Assembly: GCA_001800285.1 (NCBI GenBank)
Contig: MGVC01000058.1
Span: 1 to 32,930, forward strand
From: Elusimicrobia bacterium RIFOXYA2_FULL_39_19
Lineage (GTDB): Bacteria; Elusimicrobiota; Endomicrobiia; CG1-02-37-114; XYA2-FULL-39-19
Direction of reading: 5' to 3'
DNA: 32,930 nt
The notes below the pieces were generated by a model. That model had not been told where the DNA came from, ran no database searches, and was given only the letters and a program-made list of their open reading frames with translations. Of the stretch, positions 1-6,923 are shown one piece after another; position 1 is the stretch's first letter, and each line of letters begins with the position of its first letter. Both the position numbers and the translations under genes were made by a program.

Positions 1-181
1 CCCTTTTCCTATTTATCCTGCTTTCTGTTCTTTCCACACTGTTTAATTTGCCTCAGGATTACTACGCCTATACTTCCCCATAGATTATAAAGACCCGGAG
101 ATGGCATGGTATTTTATTTTCTGATTACCCGTTTTGAAAATTGTGCAGGTATAAACTCGGGGCATTTCATGGAGGCAGGAA

Positions 182-1354
182 TTACAACTTATTCAATGTG
201 TCATGTATGTCCTGCCAGTTTATAATAACAAATTCTTTTCTTTCTTGTTTTTGTTCTCCGTTATAAATAATATAACTTTTTTGATTGTTTTTTTTATTTG
301 CTATTTTGTTCCAATAATTAATACCTGAAAGATAATCTTCGTTAAATGTTTTACCAGCTTTTATTTCAATAGGTACAATATTATTGCCGGATTCTAAAAG
401 ACAATCAATTTCATTCCCGTTTTTATCTCTCCAAAAATAACAATCGGGATCCAGTCCGCGATTTGTCTTATGTTTGAATATTTCTGACATAACGAATGAT
501 TCAAAAATTCCCCCTTTCAGATAGTGGGTTTCTAATTGCTTTTTATCTTTTATGCCAAGTAAAAAACATGCAAGGCCGGTATCATAAAAATACATTTTAT
601 GCATCTTTACCAGCCGTTTATTAAAATTTTCATGATAGGGCTTTAAAAAGAATATTATGTAGCTTGATTCCAGAATAGAAAGCCAGGCTTTTACAGTATT
701 GTGTGTAATACCACAATCAGATGCTATAGAAGATAAATTTATTAACTGGCCTGTCCGGCCTGCGCAGATTTTCAGGAATTTTTGAAAAGTATTCAGGTCT
801 GATATATTTTTAATCATTCTGATATCTCTTTCAATATAGGTCTGTATATAATTCGGATACCAGTCCGATGGTTTGATTTTTCGGTCATAAATTCTTGGAT
901 AAAAACCGGTGTAAATGTATTTGGCAGAACTTTTGGACGCATATTTTGTTAGCTCTAATTCTTCTGTGCTAAACGGCAAAAGTGTTAAAATTGCTGTGCG
1001 TCCTGCCAGCGTTTGAGAGACATTCTCCTGCAACAAATAGTTTTGTGACCCGGTAAGAATAAAAAAACCATTTTGACGCTTATTATCAACGACTGTTTGT
1101 ATATATGAAAATAAATCCGGAACTCTCTGTATTTCGTCAATTATTGCTCCGTTTTTACAATCTGATAAAAAACCCCTGGGGTCAGATGCGGCATAGCTTC
1201 TTATATCAGGATCTTCAAGAGAAAAGTATTTTTTTTGTGGAAATGCACTTTTAACCAGGGTGGTTTTACCTGATTGTCTGGGGCCAGTTAATGTGACAAC
1301 AGGGAATTTCTTTGACAAATAGAGTAACTTATTTAGTATTTTTCTTTTAATCAT
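182..1354 (-). CDS. DUF4143-type AAA ATPase
   Basis: A 390-aa protein of the widespread AAA_14 plus DUF4143 family. Visible are a Walker A (GPRQSGKTTL, about residues 24-33), a Walker B (AIIDEIQRVP, about 69-78) and the LTGSQN sensor-like motif (about 100). The middle carries a winged-helix-like section, and the C-terminus has a PD-(D/E)xK-like signature (FWRDKNGNEID followed by PIEIKAG, about 308-335). The length is normal for the family and the gene is intact. The family is often found as isolated accessory genes and its role is not established; nucleic-acid handling or a link to mobile-element or toxin-like functions is only inferred from the nuclease-like fold. It stands alone under its own consensus promoter, whose -10 box ends 8 nt before the ATG, so the mRNA is probably leaderless. 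Confidence 0.9.
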   Translation of the reverse strand: MIKRKILNKLLYLSKKFPVVTLTGPRQSGKTTLVKSAFPQKKYFSLEDPDIRSYAASDPRGFLSDCKNGAIIDEIQRVPDLFSYIQTVVDNKRQNGFFILTGSQNYLLQENVSQTLAGRTAILTLLPFSTEELELTKYASKSSAKYIYTGFYPRIYDRKIKPSDWYPNYIQTYIERDIRMIKNISDLNTFQKFLKICAGRTGQLINLSSIASDCGITHNTVKAWLSILESSYIIFFLKPYHENFNKRLVKMHKMYFYDTGLACFLLGIKDKKQLETHYLKGGIFESFVMSEIFKHKTNRGLDPDCYFWRDKNGNEIDCLLESGNNIVPIEIKAGKTFNEDYLSGINYWNKIANKKNNQKSYIIYNGEQKQERKEFVIINWQDIHDTLNKL

Positions 1355-1362
1355 GGTAATTG

Positions 1363-1391
1363 ATTATACGAATACATGGACAAATTGTCAA
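1363..1391 (-). promoter_or_regulatory. Consensus sigma70 promoter of the DUF4143 gene
   Basis: On the minus strand TTGACA (1391-1386), a 17-nt spacer and TATAAT (1368-1363) form a perfect consensus promoter. Only 8 nt separate the -10 box from the ATG at 1354, so initiation about 7 nt downstream falls at the start codon and leaves no room for a Shine-Dalgarno sequence. Confidence 0.8.
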
Positions 1392-1505
1392 TTACATTTA
1401 CATATTGTCCTTTTACGGCATTTAAAGGCCGTGCAATGCAAACCACTTACTTTTTCCAGCTGTCTCTGCAAGATGAGCCACTTACGACTTACGGCCTTTC
1501 TGCCT

Positions 1506-1862
1506 TTAGTACCCCAGGGACCGGATTTCTTTTTCTGAAAAACCAAAGTAGTGGGCTACTTCATGGATTACTGTTTTTGAGATTTGTTTTTCTATTTCCG
1601 CGGGAGCAGTATACATTTTTTCAAAACTGTCTTTGTAAAGTTCTATACGGGTGGGTTCTGTAGCTATGGTATGTAAATGGCCTAATGGTATGCCTACGAA
1701 TACGCCAAAGACTACTACGTTTTTAAATCTGTTTTTTACTTCCTGCGGGGCTTTTTCACGCGCTAAAACTGAGATTTGTTTTTCTTTCAGAATTTTGCTG
1801 AATTTTTCCGGCAGGTTGGCAAGGGATTTTTCTATGTTTTGTTCAAATTCTTCCATTTCCAT
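1506..1862 (-). CDS. Zincin-like metallopeptidase family protein
   Basis: A 118-aa protein resembling the small bacterial 'possible zincin' metallopeptidase family (PF06262). The C-terminal helix carries HEVAHYFGFSE (about residues 100-110), a HExxH zinc-binding motif with the family's trailing G-F/I-S-(D/E) signature. The central IPLGHLHTIATEPTRIELYK segment corresponds to the family's conserved P-x-R-I-x-L-Y-x motif. The length is typical. Two in-frame ATGs lie 6 nt apart (1862 and 1856) and neither has a strong Shine-Dalgarno, so the exact start is uncertain. The substrate is unknown. No partner gene is adjacent; about 200 bp of non-coding DNA separates it from the prepilin gene. Confidence 0.82.
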   Translation of the reverse strand: MEMEEFEQNIEKSLANLPEKFSKILKEKQISVLAREKAPQEVKNRFKNVVVFGVFVGIPLGHLHTIATEPTRIELYKDSFEKMYTAPAEIEKQISKTVIHEVAHYFGFSEKEIRSLGY

Positions 1863-2062
1863 GAAATGTTTTCCCTTGGGAAGTGAAGCACTAGGGGCTT
1901 ACGCCCATAGCAACTGCTTCATCTTCGGCAAAACCCGCCGAAGCACAACCCCTGGCACTAACCGCTTCTGCAACATTCAAGGCTCTTTGCCGCATAGTTC
2001 GTCATGCAAAACCTGCCGAAATTGAAATAATGCGGCCGCTACTAACCAATTAACTCTGATTT
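1863..2062. other. Intergenic stretch with small palindromes
   Basis: Two hundred bases with no credible gene. It holds short GC-rich inverted repeats: CTTCGGC and GCCGAAG (about 1931-1951) and GGGGC/GCCC (about 1893-1906). These could form weak hairpins, but no U-tract follows, so I do not call a terminator. An antisense reading frame across this region is an overlap artefact. Confidence 0.4.
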
Positions 2063-2566
2063 TCAGTAAGAAGACCAGATGGTTCCTTCAAGGTCGGTGT
2101 GGGTACAGCCTATCCATACATCGCCCCATTCTACAGTGCCCATTGCCACATCAATGCCGTCTTCTATCTCGCAGTACATCCACTGGCCGTGATCAGTAAA
2201 CATGCCCGCCTGGCCGTACCCCTGTGAATAGGCATCTGTTACTGCGCTTTGGCCTACTACAGATGTTGCCACGTGGCCGTTTGCCGGAAGCTCACACTTG
2301 GGAATTTCTTTTATATATTTGGGAACCAGTGAAACATAAAGAGAGGTTGTAGGATAAAACGCATTATTATCAATGTAATAAATATGCACCGCTGATTTTA
2401 GGTTGGCTAATGACCCTTTTGTTTTTGCTTCTCTTGCTTTGGTAATAAACTGCGGTATTTTAGGCGCTATAACACCGGCCAAAAGCCCTAAAATTACAAT
2501 TACTACCATCAATTCAATCAGAGTAAACCCTGCCGCTGCTTTTTTTACTTTAGAAATTTGTTTCAC
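2063..2566 (-). CDS. Type IV prepilin-like protein (GspG/PilA-like)
   Basis: A 167-aa secreted pilin or pseudopilin. The N-terminus has the class III signal: a short basic leader ending in G13, then FTLIE with the invariant Glu at +5, then the hydrophobic assembly helix (MVVIVILGLLAGVIAPKI). Prepilin peptidase should cut between G13 and F14. The globular domain has three cysteines and several W/Y-rich stretches, and follows the PulG-like plan (SLANLKSAVHIYYIDNNAFYP). The start is GTG at 2566, chosen because AGGAGA lies about 8 nt upstream. It follows the CBM9-like gene by 15 nt and is probably co-transcribed with it. No assembly ATPase, platform protein or secretin lies nearby, so it is an orphan pilin locus. 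Confidence 0.93.
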   Translation of the reverse strand: MKQISKVKKAAAGFTLIELMVVIVILGLLAGVIAPKIPQFITKAREAKTKGSLANLKSAVHIYYIDNNAFYPTTSLYVSLVPKYIKEIPKCELPANGHVATSVVGQSAVTDAYSQGYGQAGMFTDHGQWMYCEIEDGIDVAMGTVEWGDVWIGCTHTDLEGTIWSSY

Positions 2567-2581
2567 CTGGTCTCCTGTCGT

Positions 2582-3226
2582 TTAAAAAATTATTTTGCCA
2601 AAATATTCCGGCCGGTGAAAATCCGGTTTGGGCGCCTGAATAGACAGCCAGCTTGCGTATTGGTCATCTGTTTTGCCGCCGCAACGGAAAAAATTTGCTT
2701 TCCATTCCTGCCCTGATAATGCGCCTATTTTTACTTTTATAAAATCTTCTATCATTTTTACGGGTACTTCTACTTCTAACAACCATTGTTTATCATCTGC
2801 TGACTCTGCTTTGGTTTTGCCGGTTACGGATTTAAATATTTTTATCTGGCTTGCATGTTCCGGGTTGACAAGAATTCTACTGTAACGGTCCGGGCCGTAA
2901 CCCAGCAATACTGTGCCGCAGCAGTTCATTTCAAGGTTAATATAACTGCCTGTACCCGGGTCTGCAAAAAATTCTACACAGCTGTCTAAACAAACCAGGC
3001 TGTTAAGGGCTGTATTTTCAGAATAGCTGTGTTTGTCTTCGCAGACAAACAGTAGAAATATGGAAGTATTATTATGCAGAAGTTTTACTGAAGTTTTTTG
3101 CTTATCCCCGCCTTTATACCACGGGTAATTATCTATGGTTAGTTCATTTGCGCTTTCCCACTGGCTCTTGTTAATATTGCCGTCAAGAATTAGCGGTGCA
3201 TCAATCTTTTTAACTGTATACTGCAT
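2582..3226 (-). CDS. CBM9-like carbohydrate-binding domain protein
   Basis: A 214-aa protein resembling the CBM9-like module (DOMON-related beta-sandwich). The N-terminus has the family opening (DAPLILDGNINKSQWESA, residues about 9-26), the middle has LFVCEDKHS and LDSCVEFFADPG, and the end has WLSIQAPKPDFHRPEYFG. It is a stand-alone module with no visible signal peptide and no catalytic domain, which is common for this group. Sugar binding is inferred from the family only. The start is ATG at 3226 with AAGGAG 7 nt upstream. The gene is preceded by a conserved structured leader RNA (3234-3360) shared with two other genes in this window, and is followed 15 nt later by the prepilin gene. Confidence 0.78.
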   Translation of the reverse strand: MQYTVKKIDAPLILDGNINKSQWESANELTIDNYPWYKGGDKQKTSVKLLHNNTSIFLLFVCEDKHSYSENTALNSLVCLDSCVEFFADPGTGSYINLEMNCCGTVLLGYGPDRYSRILVNPEHASQIKIFKSVTGKTKAESADDKQWLLEVEVPVKMIEDFIKVKIGALSGQEWKANFFRCGGKTDDQYASWLSIQAPKPDFHRPEYFGKIIF

Positions 3227-3233
3227 TTTTTTT

Positions 3234-3360
3234 CTCCTTAAATGTCTCGCAGGACGTGTGTGACCTGCAACCCTTCCAAGCAGGTGGCCGCAGGTACGAA
3301 TAAGGTTACTGACATTTACCCCGATGTTTTGGACTATTTTGTATGTTTGAAATAGTCCAG
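3234..3360 (-). promoter_or_regulatory. Conserved structured leader RNA, copy 1 (CBM9-like gene)
   Basis: Read on the minus strand, P1 is a 10-bp hairpin (3359-3350 with 3339-3330) holding GGACTATTT/AAATAGTCC. A conserved linker follows (CGG-GTAAATGTCAG..ACCTTATTCGT). P2 has outer stem ACCTGC/GCAGGT (3295-3290 with 3268-3263), a 3-nt bulge, inner stem ACCT/GGGT and loop GCTTGGAA (3281-3274). The linker AAATGTC is perfectly complementary to GACATTT immediately before the Shine-Dalgarno AAGGAG (3239-3234), suggesting control of ribosome access. P1 begins only a few bases after the stop codon of the upstream gene. See copies at 30400-30496 and 32649-32781. Confidence 0.7.
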
Positions 3361-3366
3361 TCTGGG

Positions 3367-3816
3367 TTATTCCTTATTTACTTTTACGCTTATGCCTATT
3401 TGCTTGGCCAGGCCGTAAAGTATCTGCTCTGCGGTGCAAAAACCCAGGCGGATTAATATTTCGCCGGTTTTTTCTTTAAATTTTCCCTTTCTCTGCTCTT
3501 CCAGTGCCGTTTCCAGCTGTTCAAAAGTAATTATTCCTGTATCTATGAGCGTTTGGCCTATCTGCTTCTGGGACCGTATTTTAGTCAGGTCCTCTTCGCT
3601 CATGTTTTGTTTCTGCACTACCAGGTTACTGAAATCAAACCAAATCTTGTAAATGTTGCCTTTTTCATCTACGCCCTGCACTTCCAGCGCCCTGTTTGTA
3701 TGTTTGTCATTTTCTTCGTAGGCTATTCTTACCAGGTCTTCAAGAGAGTTAAATTCCATTTTTGTGTTATCATAAAAAGACAGCTTACCCAGCGCTTTTT
3801 TAATAACAAATTTCAT
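3367..3816 (-). CDS. MshEN-domain (T2SS/T4P GspE N-terminal) protein
   Basis: A 149-aa protein. Its C-terminal half (about residues 80-145) matches the N-terminal domain of type II secretion / type IV pilus ATPases (T2SSE_N/MshEN): IGQTLIDTGIITFEQLETALEEQ, then GEILIRLGFCTAEQILYGLAKQIGI, the two helical half-repeats typical of that fold. No ATPase domain follows, so it is a stand-alone module. In related proteins this domain can bind cyclic di-GMP; whether this copy does is unknown. The N-terminal 75 residues resemble nothing I recognise. A TATAAT box ends 6 nt before the ATG, so a leaderless transcript is likely. The nearby orphan prepilin fits a pilus-related role, but this is inference. 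Confidence 0.75.
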   Translation of the reverse strand: MKFVIKKALGKLSFYDNTKMEFNSLEDLVRIAYEENDKHTNRALEVQGVDEKGNIYKIWFDFSNLVVQKQNMSEEDLTKIRSQKQIGQTLIDTGIITFEQLETALEEQRKGKFKEKTGEILIRLGFCTAEQILYGLAKQIGISVKVNKE

Positions 3817-3822
3817 TCAATT

Positions 3823-3851
3823 ATTATAATATATAAAAAGGTTTTTGTTAA
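3823..3851 (-). promoter_or_regulatory. Promoter of the MshEN-domain gene
   Basis: On the minus strand TTAACA (3851-3846), 17 nt, TATAAT (3828-3823). The -10 box lies 6 nt from the ATG at 3816, so a leaderless mRNA is expected. It is divergent from the ABC ATPase promoter in the same 89-bp intergenic gap. Confidence 0.65.
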
Positions 3852-3867
3852 TACTGTTTTAAATTTA

Positions 3868-3896
3868 TTGACTTAAAGGGTTTAATTTAATAGATT
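3868..3896 (+). promoter_or_regulatory. Promoter of the ABC ATPase gene
   Basis: TTGACT (3868-3873), a 17-nt spacer and TAGATT (3891-3896). The -10 box ends 9 nt before the ATG at 3906 and no Shine-Dalgarno is present, so again a nearly leaderless message is predicted. Confidence 0.65.
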
Positions 3897-3905
3897 TAAT
3901 GTACT

Positions 3906-5006
3906 ATGGCAAAAGTTGAATTAAAAAACATTAATAAAAAATTTTGGAAAACTACTGCTTTGCATGATTTCAGTCTTGAAATTGAAGACAAAGAATTCTG
4001 TGTTTTAACAGGCCCGTCCGGTTGCGGAAAAACTACAATTTTGCGCATTATTGCAGGTTTAACAGCACAAAACAAAGGCGAACTTTTTATTGATGGCGCT
4101 AACATGGAACATATTGCCCCAAAAAACCGCGATATAGCCATGGTGTTTCAAAATTTTGCGCTTTACCCGCATATAAATGTTTATGAAAATTTGGCGTTCG
4201 GCCTTAAAATGAGAAAAACACCTGATACAGAAATTCAACTGCGCGTAAAAGAAGCCGCTGATATCCTGGATATAGGCAGTCTGCTGGATAAAATGCCGAG
4301 ACATCTTTCCGGGGGCGAAAAACAACGCGTTGCTGTAGGCAGAGCAATTGTAAGAAAACCAAAACTATTTTTATTTGATGAACCTCTTTCAAATTTGGAT
4401 GAAAGATTAAGGATACAAATGCGCGCTGAATTCAAAAAAATTCATTTCCATTTAGGTGCCACTATTCTTTATGTCACCCATGACCAAACTGAAGCCATGG
4501 TACTGGGCAGTAAAATCTGCTTAATGAAAAAAGGTGCCATTGAACAATACGACAAGCCCCTGGAACTTTATAATCACCCGAAGAATAAATTTATTGCGAA
4601 CTTTTTCGGTTACCCGCCCATGAATATTATAAGTGCAAATATTCAGCAGCACGGCAGCCATATTTACTTAAAAAATGATGATTTTAACTTAAAACTTCCT
4701 GAAAGTGTAAACAACAAACTATACAACTGCATTAATAAAGATGTGTTTTTCGGTATAAGGCCGGAAGACGTTTTTTTAAAACAGGATTTTAGCAAACAAA
4801 TAGATGAAAATACTGCTGTTTTGCCTATAATATTTGTTGAACCCATGGGGTCGGAAACAAACCTTCATTTAAGCAGTGAAAACAAATCTTTTATTGTCCG
4901 TGTGAAAAAAACCGAAACTTTTGAACCTGCCAGCAATATAGAAATTGCCTTAGATATGGACAAAATCCATATTTTCGACAAAACTTCAGAAACCGCATTA
5001 ATTTAA
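3906..5006 (+). CDS. Sugar-type ABC transporter ATP-binding protein (MalK/UgpC/MsmX-like)
   Basis: A 366-aa ATPase of the CUT1 importer family. Motifs in order: Walker A GPSGCGKTT (about residues 38-46), Q-loop VFQNFALYPH (about 80-89), signature LSGGEKQR (about 135-142), Walker B LFLFDEPLSNLD (about 155-166), H-loop YVTHDQTEA (about 189-197). A C-terminal regulatory TOBE/OB domain follows (about 235-360: FFGYPPMNII, FGIRPEDV, EPMGSETNLHL). Length and architecture are normal. No permease or binding-protein gene is adjacent, so it probably energises one or more importers encoded elsewhere, as MsmX does in Bacillus. Substrate is not predictable beyond carbohydrates or related osmolytes. Confidence 0.92.
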   Translation: MAKVELKNINKKFWKTTALHDFSLEIEDKEFCVLTGPSGCGKTTILRIIAGLTAQNKGELFIDGANMEHIAPKNRDIAMVFQNFALYPHINVYENLAFGLKMRKTPDTEIQLRVKEAADILDIGSLLDKMPRHLSGGEKQRVAVGRAIVRKPKLFLFDEPLSNLDERLRIQMRAEFKKIHFHLGATILYVTHDQTEAMVLGSKICLMKKGAIEQYDKPLELYNHPKNKFIANFFGYPPMNIISANIQQHGSHIYLKNDDFNLKLPESVNNKLYNCINKDVFFGIRPEDVFLKQDFSKQIDENTAVLPIIFVEPMGSETNLHLSSENKSFIVRVKKTETFEPASNIEIALDMDKIHIFDKTSETALI

Positions 5007-5038
5007 TATTCCTTACTTACACAATTAATTTTAATTAT

Positions 5039-5069
5039 TGTAACTTTTTACTGTTTCAGTTGTATATAA
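5039..5069 (+). promoter_or_regulatory. ECF-type promoter, copy 1 (sigma factor autoregulation)
   Basis: TGTAACTTT (5039-5047), exactly 12 nt, then TTGTATATAA (5060-5069). The AAC-containing upstream element is typical of ECF sigma recognition. The same two boxes with the same spacing occur at 5660-5691 and, on the minus strand, at 13402-13433. The downstream box ends 10 nt before the ATG of the sigma gene, leaving no Shine-Dalgarno. A TATAAT is embedded here (5065-5070), so basal sigma70 use is also possible. Confidence 0.75.
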
Positions 5070-5079
5070 TATAGGTATT

Positions 5080-5664
5080 ATGGACCAGAACAACCAAAAA
5101 GACAACGAAGACCTGTTTCTTATAAAAGAAGCCCTGGAAGGAAACAGGGATTCTTTTGGCCTGCTTGTTGATAAATATAAAAATAGTTTATTTAATCTGG
5201 TTTATAAGTACATGGGTAACAGTTCAGATGCTCAGGACATCTGCCAGGACACTTTTATAAAAGCATACACACACCTAAACGAATACAAAATCAACTATAA
5301 GTTTTCAACCTGGCTGTTTACTATTGCCGCAAATCTGTCAAAAAATAAACTAAAAAGAAGAAAATTTATTTTCTTTTCAATAGATAAACCTATTCATACT
5401 GATGAAGAAAATATTATCGCAGAACCTGAAGATAAAACCTCTAATAACGATACGTTTATGCTCAAGCTGGAACAAGCTGGGCTGGTAACTGAAATGCTTC
5501 AGTCCCTACCGGCAGATTACAAGATACCTTTTCTGCTCAGACACGAAGAAAATCGTTCATTGGAGGAAATAGCGCAAATTACCAATCTTTCAGTAGGGGT
5601 AGTAAAAATCCGTATTCACAGGGCCCGGATGCGCCTCTTAAAAAAATACAAAGAAAAGCTGTAA
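5080..5664 (+). CDS. ECF sigma factor (RpoE-like)
   Basis: A 194-aa ECF-family sigma factor. Region 2 is visible at about residues 17-100 (NSLFNLVYKYMGNSSDAQDICQD, then FSTWLFTIAANLSKNKLKRRK), with the -10-recognition helix. Region 4 is at about 135-190 (LPADYKIPFLLRHEENRSLEEIAQ, then VVKIRIHRARMRLL), the -35-binding helix-turn-helix. No region 3 is present, as expected. It is followed 42 nt later by a zinc-binding anti-sigma gene, the usual arrangement. Its own promoter contains the motif TGTAACTTT-N12-TTGTATAT, which recurs before the anti-sigma gene and before a distant paralogue of the operon's third gene, so autoregulation is strongly indicated. There is no Shine-Dalgarno before the ATG. 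Confidence 0.93.
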   Translation: MDQNNQKDNEDLFLIKEALEGNRDSFGLLVDKYKNSLFNLVYKYMGNSSDAQDICQDTFIKAYTHLNEYKINYKFSTWLFTIAANLSKNKLKRRKFIFFSIDKPIHTDEENIIAEPEDKTSNNDTFMLKLEQAGLVTEMLQSLPADYKIPFLLRHEENRSLEEIAQITNLSVGVVKIRIHRARMRLLKKYKEKL

Positions 5665-5691
5665 CTTTCAGCCGGTTTGATTGTATATTAA
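5660..5691 (+). promoter_or_regulatory. ECF-type promoter, copy 2 (anti-sigma gene)
   Basis: TGTAACTTT (5660-5668), 12 nt, TTGTATATTAA (5681-5691). The -35 box overlaps the TAA stop codon of the sigma gene. This gives the anti-sigma gene and downstream genes an internal sigma-dependent promoter. An AGAGGG Shine-Dalgarno-like stretch lies shortly before the ATG at 5707. Confidence 0.75.
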
Positions 5692-5706
5692 CTAGAGGGT
5701 AAACTT

Positions 5707-6312
5707 ATGAAATTTAAAGACGTATCCAACAAACAGCTAAATGAGTATTTTGACGGCGAGCTCAATGAGAAAGAAAACCTCCATGTATGCGGGCATGTTA
5801 AAAACTGCCCTATCTGCATGGAAAGGCTTGAGCTTTTTAAAAAAGTTTCAGACTTGATAGAAAAAATGCCAAAGAAAAACGCACCGCTGGGTTTTACTGA
5901 AAAAGTACTGGCTAACCTGCCGGAAAAACCAGCGGCAAAAGCGCCTTTTTTCAGGTTACCGGCTTTAAATACCCTGTCTTATGCTGCCATTTTTTTGATG
6001 ATTTCAGCTTCAGCGGTTTTTTTCGGTTCAAAACACTATTTCTATAAAACAGTAAATGTTACCTTTGAAATAGCTATGGCTGATGCCAGTGTAGTTACCC
6101 TGGCAGGTGACTTTAATAACTGGAACATGTACGCTACGGCATTAAATGATAATGAAAATGGCGTCTGGTCTGTTACTTTACCGCTGAAAAAAGGCACTTA
6201 TCAGTATTCAATTATTGTTGACGGGAAAAAATGGTACCCGGACCCGCAAAGTGAAATAACAATAAACAAAAAAATTAAAATTAATGTACCAACAAATATA
6301 CAAACAATATAA
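5707..6312 (+). CDS. Membrane anti-sigma factor with external CBM48/AMPK-type glycan-binding domain
   Basis: A 201-aa predicted single-pass membrane protein. The cytoplasmic N-terminus carries the zinc anti-sigma (ZAS) signature H30-x3-C34-x2-C37 inside a helical domain that would bind the ECF sigma factor encoded just upstream. A hydrophobic segment spans about residues 87-112. The external part (about 116-198) is an AMPK1_CBM/CBM48-like domain: VTLAGDFNNWN, GVWSVTLPLKKGTYQYSIIVDG, KWYPDPQS. Such domains bind alpha-glucans in glycogen-related enzymes and AMPK. I infer that this anti-sigma factor may sense a glycan or other envelope ligand through it. Binding residues were not checked one by one, and the domain could be purely structural. 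Confidence 0.88.
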   Translation: MKFKDVSNKQLNEYFDGELNEKENLHVCGHVKNCPICMERLELFKKVSDLIEKMPKKNAPLGFTEKVLANLPEKPAAKAPFFRLPALNTLSYAAIFLMISASAVFFGSKHYFYKTVNVTFEIAMADASVVTLAGDFNNWNMYATALNDNENGVWSVTLPLKKGTYQYSIIVDGKKWYPDPQSEITINKKIKINVPTNIQTI

Positions 6313-6335
6313 AACAGTTCAGGAGGAGGCTTGTT

Positions 6336-6923
6336 ATGAAGAAAATACTAATTTTTACGCTAGCCCTGATTGCGTTTACAGGAATTTTATTAAACGCCGC
6401 TGATAAACAGCAGTCAGAAACGCAGCTCAACACTTCAGCCAGAGAAATGTCCCAGATGTGCACTGCTGCCCAAAGCCGTTATACTGAGCAGGAAGTAAAT
6501 ACAATCTGCGATGCGGCAAAAGAAGCCGTACAGGCAGGCGCCACACAAAGAGAACTGGTAAAAATGGCCAGATCATTAATGCTGAAAAATATTTCAGCCC
6601 AGGACCTGGCAGCAACCATGGATATGGTAAAACTTGCAGTCAAAGAAGGATTATCCCCGCAAGAAGCCAGGACCGCAGTAGCCCTGCAGGCGCTAAACAG
6701 CTTAAACAATAACCAGACAGGCTCTACTTTATGCAATCAGATAGCTGTTGCTCTGACCTCAAGGCTGGCAGCCCGCGGAGAAAACCTGGAAGAATCCAAA
6801 AAAATGTTTCTCACAGTTAAAGAAAAAGTTGAGGAAACTATAAGAGAGCGTTACGGAAACTCTGTATCGCCGTCAATTAATGCTCCTTCTTCAGGAGATA
6901 CTAAAAGAAAACCTAAAAGATGA
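6336..6923 (+). CDS. Secreted helical protein of the sigma operon (paralogue of the 12.7-kb gene)
   Basis: A 195-aa protein with a signal peptide (about residues 1-21, ending LLNAA) and a strong Shine-Dalgarno (AGGAGGAGG) before its ATG. The mature protein is rich in Gln, Ala and charged residues and probably helical. It ends in a basic tail (KRKPKR). It is a clear paralogue of the 209-aa protein at 12728-13357: both share motifs such as EVN.IC.AAK.AV.AG.TQRE, QDLAAT.D.VK, LNSL..NQTG and ARGENLEE.KKMFLT. I do not recognise the family. Both genes lie behind the same ECF promoter motif, so they are likely sigma-regulated envelope proteins. It overlaps the next gene by ATGA. Confidence 0.8.
   Translation: MKKILIFTLALIAFTGILLNAADKQQSETQLNTSAREMSQMCTAAQSRYTEQEVNTICDAAKEAVQAGATQRELVKMARSLMLKNISAQDLAATMDMVKLAVKEGLSPQEARTAVALQALNSLNNNQTGSTLCNQIAVALTSRLAARGENLEESKKMFLTVKEKVEETIRERYGNSVSPSINAPSSGDTKRKPKR

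Noticed and set aside
1651-2025. 124-aa plus-strand reading frame
   Set aside because: It is mostly antisense to the metallopeptidase gene and has no ribosome site or recognisable domain.
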